Positions 25,223 to 33,695 of a DNA stretch of 64,000 nt are shown here, in pieces. This DNA is from Halococcus saccharolyticus DSM 5350 (GTDB lineage Archaea; Halobacteriota; Halobacteria; Halobacteriales; Halococcaceae): positions 509-64,508 of the forward strand of contig NZ_AOMD01000030.1 in the NCBI RefSeq assembly GCF_000336915.1, read 5' to 3'. The translations under genes were made by a program, and so were the position numbers. Under the pieces are notes generated by a model. It did not search any database and was not told the DNA's origin. It saw only the letters and a program-made list of their open reading frames with translations. How positions within the stretch are numbered: position 1 is the first letter of the stretch; each line of letters begins with the position of its first letter.

Positions 25223-25657
25223 GTGACCCTGAACCCATCCGAGACACGGATCGGCGAGCTGTCGTTCGAACGCACACCCGACGGTCCCCGACTCGTCGTT
25301 TCGCGCGAAGTCGATGCGGCTCCCGCTGTCGTCTGGAACTTACTCACCGACACCCACTGCTGGCCGGAGTGGGGCCCGTCGATCGTCGGCGTCGCGTGCG
25401 AGGAGCGGTTCGTCCGGGCCGGAACGCGCGGTCACGTTCGCACCGTCGGCGGACTCGAACTCCCTTTCCACGTCACCGAGTGCACTGATCGCCGGTGGAC
25501 GTGGCGGGTCGCTGGCGTTCCAGCGACCGGCCATCGGGTCGAACCGCTCAGGGAGGGCTGTCGCGTCGCGTTCGAGGTGCCGCCGCTTGCGGCTGCGTAC
25601 ACACTTGTCTGCTGGCGTGCGCTCGCGACCATCGATCAACTCGCCCGAAACGCGTGA
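25223..25657 (+). CDS. SRPBCC (START/polyketide-cyclase fold) protein
   Basis: 144 residues from a GTG. The helix-grip fold signature is clear: VSREVDAAPAVVWNLLTDTH then WPEWGPSIVGVACEERF, middle strands (RTVGGLELPFHVTEC), and the C-terminal helix (LVCWRALATIDQLARNA). Such domains bind hydrophobic ligands. Third gene of the BKACE operon, so it may bind a pathway intermediate, an inference only. Confidence 0.8.
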   Translation: MTLNPSETRIGELSFERTPDGPRLVVSREVDAAPAVVWNLLTDTHCWPEWGPSIVGVACEERFVRAGTRGHVRTVGGLELPFHVTECTDRRWTWRVAGVPATGHRVEPLREGCRVAFEVPPLAAAYTLVCWRALATIDQLARNA

Positions 25658-25693
25658 ACCACTCTCTCGACGGGTTCCGGTGGTCGTACGGAG

Positions 25694-25930
25694 CTATTGC
25701 TCGACCAGAAGAACGTCACTTACCGAGTGGAGGTCTTCTTCGAGTCCTTCGCCGTCGCAGTCGTCGTTCGGACACGAGAATCGCCAGCCGTCGGTGGTCG
25801 CTGTTCGCTCCGGAAAGCGCTCACCGCAGAGCTCACAGAACAGCTGTTCGTCGGAGCAGCCGTCGCGATGGAGTTCGAGTTCGAGCTCGCTCGTGAACGT
25901 CCGCTTGCAGTTTCGGCAAGTGTAGGTCAT
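25694..25930 (-). CDS. Zinc-finger protein (C2H2-like plus CxxC)
   Basis: 78 residues: MTYTCRNCKRTFTSELELEL followed by HRDGC is a classical-type zinc finger (Cys2 with His/Cys), then FCELCGERF and CPNDDC form further zinc knuckles. Several haloarchaeal zinc-finger proteins of this size exist and are thought to act in regulation or RNA/DNA binding. Convergent with the SRPBCC gene before it and divergent from the next. Confidence 0.75.
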   Translation of the reverse strand: MTYTCRNCKRTFTSELELELHRDGCSDEQLFCELCGERFPERTATTDGWRFSCPNDDCDGEGLEEDLHSVSDVLLVEQ

Positions 25931-26053
25931 ACTTGCCGAATCATTCCCCAGGGATATATCAGCACCGCTTTTCGACGGTTGAGCGACACGAAATCCGATC
26001 GGCGGAGCGACTGCTACCCGCGGGGTTTTGTCCCTTCGCCCCGGAGCGTACCC

Positions 26054-26533
26054 ATGTCGACGTACGAGCGCGAGACGTACGTGCGCGCACCGTTCGAAGA
26101 CGTCTGGCGGTTTCACTCGGCGCTCGACGGGTTGGAGGCGCTGACGCCCGAGTTCATGAATCTCCGGATAGAGGCCTCGCGCGGACCGGACGGCGAGCCC
26201 GATCCTGACGTACTGGAGGCCGGTGCGGAAGCCGACCTCTCGATGCGGCCGTGCGGCGTCGGCCCTCGACAGGGCTGGACGACAGAGATCATCCAACGCA
26301 ACCGCGAAGGCGGAGCCGGCCTGTTTCGTGACGAAATGATCGGTGGGCCGTTCCGGCGGTGGGTCCACACCCACAGCTTCTACGCCGACGGCGGCGGAAC
26401 CCACGTTCGTGATCGGGTGGAGTACGAACTCCCGTTCGGCGATCTCGGCCGACTCGCCGGGCCGTTCGCTGTCGTCGGCTTCGAGCCGATGTTCCGGTAT
26501 CGCCACCGCGAAACCAAACGCCGGCTGGAGTGA
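26054..26533 (+). CDS. SRPBCC family protein (cyclase/dehydrase-like)
   Basis: 159 residues. YERETYVRAPFEDVWRFHSA at the start, then RWVHTHSFYADGGGTHVRDR and VEYELPFGDLGRLAGPFAVV towards the end match the CoxG/SRPBCC ligand-binding fold with its long C-terminal helix region. Function unknown; not in an obvious operon. Confidence 0.8.
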   Translation: MSTYERETYVRAPFEDVWRFHSALDGLEALTPEFMNLRIEASRGPDGEPDPDVLEAGAEADLSMRPCGVGPRQGWTTEIIQRNREGGAGLFRDEMIGGPFRRWVHTHSFYADGGGTHVRDRVEYELPFGDLGRLAGPFAVVGFEPMFRYRHRETKRRLE

Positions 26534-26560
26534 GGCCCGGACTCGACCCGCGGCGGTCAG

Positions 26561-26899
26561 CTATCGTGGCGCGCCGGCCAACACCAGCTTCGCACGCTTG
26601 TCGCCGTGGTTGTGGATCTGTCGTGTCTCCTCCGGATCGAGTCGGAGCGCGTCGTCGGTCGAGAGCGTAACCGTTTCGTCGGCGAGATCGACGTCGACCT
26701 CGCCCTCGACGACGTAGTAGATCTCTTCTTGCCCGTCCGTTTCGTGGTCGTGTTCCTTTCCTTTGCCGTCGGGTTCGAGTTCGAGCACCGTGAACCCGAG
26801 CTGTTCGGTGTCGAGTGCGTCCTTCAGAAACCACATGCCGCCGTACTCGTCGGGAACGACGCTGTCGACGTCGGTGGGTGCGGCCGTTTCGTAGCCCAT
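26561..26899 (-). CDS. Cupin domain protein
   Basis: 112 residues, a single beta-barrel. Cupin motif 1 is G(X)5HxH(X)3-4E(X)6G: here GKGKEHDHETDGQEEIYYVV then EGEVDV supplies His-x-His and Glu metal ligands; motif 2 is LDPEETRQIHNHGDKRAKLV with the fourth His. Likely binds a divalent metal and a small ligand. Substrate unknown. Divergent from thyX across 92 bases. Confidence 0.85.
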   Translation of the reverse strand: MGYETAAPTDVDSVVPDEYGGMWFLKDALDTEQLGFTVLELEPDGKGKEHDHETDGQEEIYYVVEGEVDVDLADETVTLSTDDALRLDPEETRQIHNHGDKRAKLVLAGAPR

Positions 26900-26991
26900 G
26901 TCGCCTCCTGCGGCGGGAGCCACTTCAATCGCGGCGGTCGAACGGGATCGCCACCCGGGAGAATTATCCCGCTCCGTATCGGGAACGCGGT

Positions 26992-27735
26992 ATGGACGTT
27001 CGTTTGCTCGAAGCCACCGACGACCCCGAGCGCGTGATCTGTACCGCGGCCCGCAACGACTACTCCGCACCGTTCGTCGGCGACCAATCGTTCGCCGAGA
27101 CGATGGCGACGATCGACGGCCAGACGATCGAGGAAAAGAAACGCAACCTGATCGGTCGTCTCCTCGACCACGGCCATTTCGGCCCGTTCGAACACCCACA
27201 GGCCACGTTCGCCATCGAGGGTGTGAGCCGGTCGTGTATGGCTCAGCTCACCCGTCATCGCCACGTCTCCTTCGACGTCCAGTCGATGCGGTACGTCGCC
27301 TTCGACGAGGTCGATCCCGAAGACGTCCGCGATGGCGCGATGGTCGTGACGCCGCCGTCGGCGACCGATCCCGACTGGGTGGGGCGCAACCAGCGCGGCG
27401 GAGGTGTCGACGAGGAGACCGTCGAGCAACGCGAGGCGGTGTTCCGAGAGTCGGTCACGAGTTCGGTCGAATCCTATCAGGAACTCCTCGATCTCGGGAT
27501 GGCCCCCGAGGACGCCCGGTTCGTCCTTCCGATCGGGACCGAGGTCAACATCGTGATGTCGATGAACGCCCGAATGTTGATGCATGTGAGCGATATGCGA
27601 GCGGCAGCAGACGCCCAGTGGGAGATCCGAGAGCTTACAGAGGGGGTGCTTGATCTTGCAGGAGATTGGTGCCCGCTCACGTTCGAATACTACGAAGAAC
27701 ATATGAAGGATCGAAAGAACCGACTCGCACCATGA
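26992..27735 (+). CDS. thyX: Flavin-dependent thymidylate synthase ThyX
   Basis: 247 residues. Makes dTMP from dUMP using FAD, NADPH and methylene-folate. The ThyX signature RHRxxSxxxxSxR is present as RHRHVSFDVQSMRY; the dUMP and FAD contacts FEHPQATFAIEGVSR and the C-terminal INARMLMH-like NARMLMHVSDMRAAADAQWE are also seen. Length is normal for the family. Confidence 0.95.
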   Translation: MDVRLLEATDDPERVICTAARNDYSAPFVGDQSFAETMATIDGQTIEEKKRNLIGRLLDHGHFGPFEHPQATFAIEGVSRSCMAQLTRHRHVSFDVQSMRYVAFDEVDPEDVRDGAMVVTPPSATDPDWVGRNQRGGGVDEETVEQREAVFRESVTSSVESYQELLDLGMAPEDARFVLPIGTEVNIVMSMNARMLMHVSDMRAAADAQWEIRELTEGVLDLAGDWCPLTFEYYEEHMKDRKNRLAP

Positions 27736-27791
27736 CGACCCGATACCGTATATGGGCCTTGTGGCCCGAAGTGATGACAGCGACCGATACA

Positions 27792-27817
27792 CCCGGTGAA
27801 GGCCAGTTTTCACCGGG
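27792..27817. terminator. Perfect 9-bp hairpin between thyX and the next gene
   Basis: CCCGGTGAA, an 8-base loop, then TTCACCGGG. It lies 57 bases after the thyX stop and 20 bases before the next TATA box, so it could end thyX transcription or serve as an operator for the downstream promoter. Confidence 0.45.
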
Positions 27818-27839
27818 CGTCGGTGCCGGTCACAGTCTT

Positions 27840-27846
27840 TTTATAC
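27840..27846 (+). promoter_or_regulatory. TATA box of the membrane winged-helix gene
   Basis: TTTATAC (within CTTTTTATAC) 24-30 bases before the ATG at 27870. A textbook haloarchaeal promoter for a leaderless transcript. Confidence 0.7.
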
Positions 27847-27869
27847 GTCCCTGCGGTCACGTAGCATAG

Positions 27870-29036
27870 ATGAGGTGGCTGTCGGCGCTCGGTCTCGCCG
27901 TGGTGGCACTGCTGATGCTGGGGGTGGTGGCCACCCCCCTGTCAGCAGTGGCCAGCGCCCAGACGACCAACGGGACCGGAGCGGCCGACGACGAGAGTGC
28001 GTTCAACGACTCACAGTGGGTCGTCACGGTGTACGAGAACGGCTCGGCGCGGTGGACCCAGCACTACAACCAGCGCCTCGCCAACGAAAGCGAGGTCGAG
28101 CGGTTCCGTGCCTACGGCGATCGGTTCACCGCCGAAGAGACACCACTGTACACCGACTTTCGACAAACGGCAACGGCGTTGACGAGTGAAGGGACGAACG
28201 CGACCGGGCGCGAGATGAGCGCCCGTGCGTTCTCCCGGCAGTCACAAATCACCTCTCAACCGGAGTCGACGGGGGTCGTCGAAATGTCGTTCTTCTGGAC
28301 CAATTTCTCGGCCACGACGGACGGTGATCTCACCGTCGGCGACGCCATCGGTGGGTTCTACCTTTCGTCAGGGATGTCACTCGAGATCAAATCTGGCCCG
28401 AACCTGGAGATTGCCTGGCAGCAGGTCGAGCCGTCACCGGACGCCTCGACCAACGGCTCGACCGGTGAGAACGACTCGGTGACGTGGTTCGGCGACCGAC
28501 AGTTCGCCTCCGGTCAGCCACAGGTCGTGTTCGTCGAATCGTCGGGGATGGGAATGAACGGTCCGTCGCCGTTCGATGGGTCGGTCGTGTGGCTCGCGGC
28601 GGCACTCGCGGTCGCCGTCGTCTTCGGTGCAGTGGTCGTCCGACGGTCCGAACGGTCCCCGTTCGGCAGATCGGTAGCGGCGACCGCCGACGAACGAAAC
28701 GTCGAGAACACTCCGGAGGATTTGACTGACGCGGACGAGCCGGCCGACACACCCGACGAATCCACTGCGGCCGCAGTCGCCGAACCCACCGTCCCCGACG
28801 AGGAACTCAGGAGCGACGAGGAGGTCGTGCGCTCGCTGCTTGACGAAAACGACGGCCGGATGCACCAGAGCGAGATCGTTTCCGAAACCGGCTGGTCGAA
28901 GTCGAAAGTCAGCATGTTGCTCTCGGAGATGGCCGACGACGGCGACATCAGCAAGCTCCGGGTCGGCCGCGAGAACATCGTGAGTCTCGACGGCCACGAA
29001 CCGGAGGCTGCTGGATCGCCGTTCGACGAGGAGTGA
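27870..29036 (+). CDS. Membrane-anchored protein with extracellular beta domain and cytoplasmic winged helix
   Basis: 388 residues. A signal peptide (LGLAVVALLMLGVVATPLSA) leads to an extracellular domain of about 200 residues (SQWVVTVYENGSARWTQHYN; ESTGVVEMSFFWTNFSA). One transmembrane helix (VVWLAAALAVAVVFGAVVV) at about 240 and an acidic linker follow. The C-terminal MarR/IclR-like winged helix reads VVRSLLDENDGRMHQSEIVS, ETGWSKSKVSMLLSEM, then the wing DGDISKLRVGRENIVSL. The layout is that of a one-component transmembrane sensor-regulator known in many haloarchaea. Ligand and targets unknown. Confidence 0.85.
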   Translation: MRWLSALGLAVVALLMLGVVATPLSAVASAQTTNGTGAADDESAFNDSQWVVTVYENGSARWTQHYNQRLANESEVERFRAYGDRFTAEETPLYTDFRQTATALTSEGTNATGREMSARAFSRQSQITSQPESTGVVEMSFFWTNFSATTDGDLTVGDAIGGFYLSSGMSLEIKSGPNLEIAWQQVEPSPDASTNGSTGENDSVTWFGDRQFASGQPQVVFVESSGMGMNGPSPFDGSVVWLAAALAVAVVFGAVVVRRSERSPFGRSVAATADERNVENTPEDLTDADEPADTPDESTAAAVAEPTVPDEELRSDEEVVRSLLDENDGRMHQSEIVSETGWSKSKVSMLLSEMADDGDISKLRVGRENIVSLDGHEPEAAGSPFDEE

Positions 29037-29112
29037 GCGGGCGAAAACGGAACTGTTAAACACGATTCTGCGTTACGTCAGTCCGCCTGCCGACGAGCGG
29101 TTGGCGACCCGC

Positions 29113-29187
29113 GCTCCGGTGGTGTAGTCCGGCCAATCATATTGCCCTCTCACGGCAATGACCAGGGTTCGAATCCCTGCCGGAGCA
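29113..29187 (+). tRNA. tRNA-Glu (CTC)
   Basis: 75 bases. Acceptor GCTCCGG pairs fully with CCGGAGC, discriminator A. The anticodon stem TTGCC..GGCAA closes the loop CTCTCAC, giving anticodon CTC (reads GAG). The T arm has GGGTTCGAATCCC. It is the intact host gene and forms the left attachment site of the integrative element; the integrase gene starts 58 bases after its end. Confidence 0.95.
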
Positions 29188-29190
29188 CTT
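29117..29190 (+). repeat. attL: left 74-bp direct repeat
   Basis: Starts at base 5 of tRNA-Glu and runs to CGGAGCACTT after the gene. Identical to 45137-45210; the sequences diverge immediately outside (CTATACC against TTCGAGC on the right). Confidence 0.9.
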
Positions 29191-29233
29191 CTATACCGTT
29201 TCCGTACGGTGGTTTTCTCCCCCCTATGTCAAA

Positions 29234-29240
29234 GAGGGAG
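29234..29240 (+). promoter_or_regulatory. Ribosome-binding site deciding the integrase start
   Basis: GAGGGAG four bases before ATG 29245. It supports this start rather than the longer frame that opens inside the tRNA at 29158. Confidence 0.6.
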
Positions 29241-29244
29241 AACA

Positions 29245-30387
29245 ATGGCAGAAGTTAACGAGGTGGGTTCACCCCCGTCTCCACGGAAGATCGAGGGCAT
29301 CGTAGTTGTACCAAAACCGACGGTTGAACGCCTTACTGAAAGACAGTTGGTTGATTACCACAATCACCGCACGAAGTTGATGCGGTGGATTCTCAACTTG
29401 GGTAAGAACCCACAGAAGGGAGAGGGGTATGCCTACCAAACAGCAAAAATACGGTGTGCGCGAATAGATCAATTCTATCGTTTCGTGTGGAACACAGAAG
29501 ACCGGTACACGACGACTGTCACTCACGACCACGCAGATGCGTACATGAAACAACTGGCCTACGGGGACACCTCACAGGAAAACAAAGCGAGTCACCAGAA
29601 GACGACGAAAATGTTGTTTCGGTGGCGCGCGTGGGAGTTCAGTGACGAAGAATGGGAACCGGAAATCACCTTCAGCGGCGACAACTCGACGACGAACCCT
29701 CGTGATTACCTCACAATAGAAGAACGACAGATGGTTCGTGAGGCTGCACTGGAGTACGGTTCAATCCCATCCTACCGTGGACTGTCGCCACAAGAGCGTG
29801 ACCAGTGGAAGGCACACCTCGCACAACGGTTCGGAAAGCCAAAGAACGAAATCACACGAGATGACTTTAACCGTGCGAATTCGTGGAAGATACCGTCTCT
29901 GGTGTGGGTTTGCTTAGACACAGGGCTGAGACCTATCGAGGTTGAGCGAGCAACTATCCACTGGGTTGATCTCGATAACAGGGTGCTTCGGATTCCAAAA
30001 GAGGAGAGTTCGAAAAACAGCGACAACTGGATTGTGAGCCTCACTGATCGGACTGTGAGTGCTTTATCCAGATGGGTCGCTGAACGGGATCAGTACGAGA
30101 AGTACGACAGCGAAGATGCCTTGTGGCTTACTCGGGAGGCAACAACGTACCAGTCTTACTCACTAAACCACATCCTTGACCGATTATGCGACATTGCGGG
30201 GATATCAACGAACGGACGCAAGGTCACGTGGTATTCGATTCGACACTCGGTAGGGACGTACATGAGTAGGGAGGAGGGGTTGGCCGCTGCTCAGGCCCAA
30301 CTACGGCACAAGAGCGAGCAGACCACGATGAGATACGATCAGACTCCCGTGGAGGATCGACGTGATGCTCTGAACAAAATGGGATAG
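29245..30387 (+). CDS. Tyrosine recombinase / integrase
   Basis: 380 residues. An N-terminal SAM-like DNA-binding region (about 60-160, with THDHADAYMKQLAYG) precedes the catalytic domain: the first Arg in CLDTGLRPIEVERATI, a Lys-containing beta hairpin (LRIPKEESSKNSDNWIVSL), the R..H box YSIRHSVGTYM, a late His in QLRHKSEQTTMRYDQT, and the nucleophile Tyr in that same segment. It would catalyse integration and excision between the 74-bp att repeats. It directly follows the left att site, the usual arrangement for tRNA-targeting elements whose integrase is not split by insertion. Confidence 0.9.
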   Translation: MAEVNEVGSPPSPRKIEGIVVVPKPTVERLTERQLVDYHNHRTKLMRWILNLGKNPQKGEGYAYQTAKIRCARIDQFYRFVWNTEDRYTTTVTHDHADAYMKQLAYGDTSQENKASHQKTTKMLFRWRAWEFSDEEWEPEITFSGDNSTTNPRDYLTIEERQMVREAALEYGSIPSYRGLSPQERDQWKAHLAQRFGKPKNEITRDDFNRANSWKIPSLVWVCLDTGLRPIEVERATIHWVDLDNRVLRIPKEESSKNSDNWIVSLTDRTVSALSRWVAERDQYEKYDSEDALWLTREATTYQSYSLNHILDRLCDIAGISTNGRKVTWYSIRHSVGTYMSREEGLAAAQAQLRHKSEQTTMRYDQTPVEDRRDALNKMG

Positions 30388-30428
30388 GTTACGGCCAAAA
30401 TCCCTATGATCCTGTGCAAGAGTATGTC

Positions 30429-31076
30429 AGCCCCGTCTGACCTAGGCACCCAGTCGGGGATAGGGAGGGTGCGGTAGGCTCGTCTGACAGCTCATATCCC
30501 CTCCCGTATCGTCACTAAACCTACCATGGCCGAAACCACTAATATCATGTGTGAGTGAGTGTCATTCCCGGCTGCCCAGCCTGTACCCAGTCGGGGACGT
30601 GTGGAGGCCATCCTGCATTGGCTACTGTCCCGGTTCCTCCCACGTTTACTGACCATGACGGTATTAACATTTATTCAACAAAATTGAGCATGTTTATGTC
30701 GTGTGATAACGTACTTTTATCGGTGGTTGGGGATAGGGTGCTCATCTACCCTATTCGGACCGACCTGCGAATCACCAACGGGTAGCTCACCGAACCGAAT
30801 CGCCAAATCTGCCATGTCCATAACCGCTATTACGGTATGTGATAGTCTATCAATCCCGACTGACCGCCACCACCCAGTCGGGGACACGGGAAGCCATCCT
30901 GCATTGGCGTCTTTCCAGGGTTCTCCCGTGTTTAGTGGCTTTGGCCGAAACACTCTTTACAACACAATCTGTGCGAAAATATACCGACTGATAGCCACCC
31001 AGTCGGGACGTTGGGAGGAGAAAATCGCGTCGCATTGTCATCACCCGTCCACACTCCTCCTGCGTTTTCTAACCAA
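30429..31076. repeat. Tandem array of five structured 130-150 bp units
   Basis: Units begin near 30431, 30567, 30720, 30855 and 30984. Four of them (all but the third) have hairpin 1, CCCGACTG..CAGTCGGG (perfect at 30855-30882 and 30984-31006, one mismatch or wobble in the first two), immediately followed by hairpin 2. Hairpin 2 arms differ between units but stay complementary: GATAGGGAGGG with CCCTCCCGTATC, ACGTGTGGAGG with CCTCCCACGT, ATAGGGT with ACCCTAT, ACACGGGA with TCCCGTGT, GGAGGAG with CTCCTCC. The hairpin 2 loop keeps GCATTG in three units. No coding frame. It could be a tandem non-coding RNA or a protein-binding/replication site; strand unknown. Confidence 0.7.
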
Positions 31077-31170
31077 GAGACCCGCCGACACTCGCCATTG
31101 ACGGCAGATAGGATTACACTATGAGCTACCAGTTGGCACGCCAGAGTCGCCAACATCGTAGCGACGTCGC

Positions 31171-31695
31171 CTAAATTTCACCACCCAGTACCCAGAGCGC
31201 CCTATCCAACTCACGCAGAGATGTATCAAATTCACGAGACAATGCACGACACGTCCCAAGATAGATCAAATAGTCTTCTGTGGATGGAGGATCAGGAAAC
31301 TCACTGAAGAGATGACCCGTCTCATGCAGTAAGGCCCACGCTCGCCAGTCTAACACAGTATGATTCTCGGGGGCCATGTATACCAGAAATGCAGACGCTA
31401 CCCGAACTGCCACCCCGCTGAGGTCCGTAAGCAGGTCCAGTTTCTTGGTGACACTGTCCTCTCTGTACACCTGGGTAATGACCTCTGCTGTGTTGTCGGG
31501 GTCATTCTGCCGAAAATACCCGATGCTACGGTTACTCTTCCATTTGACTATCCACTCCAGATCATCCCACGACCAAGTTCCGGCTTCAAAGTCGCTTGGT
31601 AGGGTTTCGATTTTCCTTGCCTCTTCCTCATACTCAGGTACGCTCTCTCGGTATTGGCGTGCCTTCTGTTCGATAAGTGAATTCGTCAGTTGCAT
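31171..31695 (-). CDS. Hypothetical protein with helix-hairpin-helix (DNA glycosylase-like) motif
   Basis: 174 residues. The stretch LTDLSGVAVRVASAFLVYMA resembles the hairpin L-x-G-V-G-x-x-x-A-S-x-x-L of HhH-GPD glycosylases, followed by an Asp in ENHTVLDWRAWALL at the place of the catalytic Asp. The region SWDDLEWIVKWKSNRSIGYF precedes it. The chain is shorter than classical glycosylases and has no Fe-S cysteines. Downstream (201 bases) of the helicase-like gene on the same strand. DNA binding is inferred; base-excision activity is not shown. Confidence 0.6.
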   Translation of the reverse strand: MQLTNSLIEQKARQYRESVPEYEEEARKIETLPSDFEAGTWSWDDLEWIVKWKSNRSIGYFRQNDPDNTAEVITQVYREDSVTKKLDLLTDLSGVAVRVASAFLVYMAPENHTVLDWRAWALLHETGHLFSEFPDPPSTEDYLIYLGTCRALSREFDTSLRELDRALWVLGGEI

Positions 31696-31895
31696 GTTGA
31701 GGAATGATTTCGGTAGGTAATATATCTCTGTCTGGTCGTTCTCACTTTCTTGAGATGGATGCCTAAACTCATGTGAGAGACACTACCATTCATGTATACT
31801 GAAAATAGTATGCCATAGCAACGCACGAATTGTGACGTTGCATATAACTACTCTATACAACTTCACAAATACTGCTAACTGTTGGCATTATTTGG

Positions 31896-33695
31896 TTACA
31901 CCCATTCGTATAGCGTGACACCGCTATCGTTTGTACCTGCTCGTGAGACGAAGCCATCGTCCGAAAGTTGTTTGAGACATTCTGAGACGGATTTTCTACT
32001 GGCGCTCGTATTTGTAGTGATCTCTTTTTGAGTTGCTCCCCCACCAATCTCCCGAAGATAGTCAACGATCTCCCTCTTTTTCTTTCCACGGAACTTCTTT
32101 GGGTTGAGGGTTTCATCTACCGAAATCCAATCTGGATAGGCAGAGGTGTTGAGTACAACAGTAGGCTGAAGATTGCCTTTACGACCGAACCGGAAAATCG
32201 CCTGGAGTACTTGATGCTCTCGAAAGTGACGGAAGACTTCATCTCCAAGTATACCGTAGGAGAGATCCATACCAAACCCCCTACCTGAACTCTTGTTTCG
32301 ATTGGGCTCTGCTGCAACGCCCATTAGCGCGGCCCACCGTTTGATTACATCATCTCCTGGGTGGGGTGCACCGCTAACGACACCAAGCTCCTTATTCTCG
32401 AATTTATTTGAGCTCAGCATCATACCATAGTTCATAGAATCTTCTACGCGATTAAGGACGCCATTCTGCTTGTACTGATCAAGCGCCTTTTTCGTAGACA
32501 TTAGTGCTGGCTTCTTACCGTAATGAAGCTCCAAGCCTAAGAACAGACCTTCATCTTTTTCAAGAGTCACTTGATTCCCTGAGGAGTAGTGCTTAGCTGC
32601 AGGCTTGTTGAACTTGGTTTGCTCTATACGGTATCCTTGTATATCTTTCAGATAGTGATCCTGTTCATTCTCTGGGATTACCTGCCTATGTGTGAACGAT
32701 TCTCTAAACACTGTATTCCACATTTTCAGTGTTGGCGTCCCATCGAGACCAACTATTGACCGTGCAGCACCCAGATTCGGTGGGTTAAGTAGGTGCATCT
32801 CATTTGTCGTTCGATTTCGAACACCGACTAGATTACCGAGCAATTGACGTTCCGGTTCAAGATGAGACAGCGACACACCCTCATAAAACCGACCTCCTGC
32901 TTCATAGCTATCAATGTAGGCGTTAGTAGTCTCGAACCCATTTCCGAGATCTTCCATGAAGAGCATCGCAAGTAGAAGATCACCTGCAGAGGTGTGGATA
33001 GTGGTCCCCGAATTGTTGATAATCTCCCGAGGGCTGAGCGTCATCTCATCGTAATTAGCGAGAAACCAACTGATTTGGCGACGATTATTTCGGTTAGCTA
33101 CTAAGTCGGTCCAATCACTAAACGGTGGTTTCGTGAACCGATTCAAGAAATCAGAGACAATGGGCTCAGGTTCAGAAAAAGATCTTGTCAGCGCATCTTC
33201 CGCGAACTCGTCAATGACGACAATACGGTCATCTATGATTGATTCTCGGTGGGCGTGTGAGTAGTGACCGATAATAACATCGTATTGACTCTCATCGAAA
33301 TCAACCTGATCACGGTAAGGACAATTGGGATTACAAGGCAAGTTCAGTTGATAGTGTAAACTCCCACCTCCTACGCCTCGTTTGTATAGGTCTCTTATGT
33401 ATGATTTCCAGCGACCACCGTGGTCGCCTTTGAACGTGGGGCAGTTCCGATGAGGCGATGGTAAAATCTTAGCGGTGAGATTTCGACCCTGAGCGAGTTT
33501 TTCAGCTTGCTCGTATAGATCAGTTCGTTCTGTGAGATAGGTAATAGGGAGTCCCAGTTGTGCAGCGACATCAAATGTAGCAGTGGTTTTGCCAGTACCC
33601 GGTAGTGCATGAACGAGAATGCTATTTTCTGATTGAAACGCATCCTCTATCACTGAAGAAGTCCGATCCCGCACGTCCTGTAATGATTGGAACAT
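31896..33695 (-). CDS. Helicase-like P-loop ATPase with C-terminal winged helix
   Basis: 599 residues. Walker A is LVHALPGTGKTTATFDVAAQ (about 28-47) and the DExx box is RIVVIDEFAEDALTRSF (about 155-172), placing it near SF2 helicases. Between them are three Cys (HRNCPTF; LPCNPNCPY), reminiscent of the Fe-S insert of XPD-like helicases but one short. A late Gln/Arg-rich segment HQVLQAIFRFGRKG resembles motif VI. The last 70 residues (KKREIVDYLREIGGGATQKE to VTLYEWV) form a winged helix that starts with ITTNTSASRKSVSECLKQLS. A replication or defence helicase of the element is likely. No close family named. Confidence 0.65.
   Translation of the reverse strand: MFQSLQDVRDRTSSVIEDAFQSENSILVHALPGTGKTTATFDVAAQLGLPITYLTERTDLYEQAEKLAQGRNLTAKILPSPHRNCPTFKGDHGGRWKSYIRDLYKRGVGGGSLHYQLNLPCNPNCPYRDQVDFDESQYDVIIGHYSHAHRESIIDDRIVVIDEFAEDALTRSFSEPEPIVSDFLNRFTKPPFSDWTDLVANRNNRRQISWFLANYDEMTLSPREIINNSGTTIHTSAGDLLLAMLFMEDLGNGFETTNAYIDSYEAGGRFYEGVSLSHLEPERQLLGNLVGVRNRTTNEMHLLNPPNLGAARSIVGLDGTPTLKMWNTVFRESFTHRQVIPENEQDHYLKDIQGYRIEQTKFNKPAAKHYSSGNQVTLEKDEGLFLGLELHYGKKPALMSTKKALDQYKQNGVLNRVEDSMNYGMMLSSNKFENKELGVVSGAPHPGDDVIKRWAALMGVAAEPNRNKSSGRGFGMDLSYGILGDEVFRHFREHQVLQAIFRFGRKGNLQPTVVLNTSAYPDWISVDETLNPKKFRGKKKREIVDYLREIGGGATQKEITTNTSASRKSVSECLKQLSDDGFVSRAGTNDSGVTLYEWV

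Noticed and set aside
30429-31076. CRISPR array
   Set aside because: Units are 130-150 bp, degenerate, and conserved in stems rather than in a short identical repeat with unique spacers; no cas genes are present.
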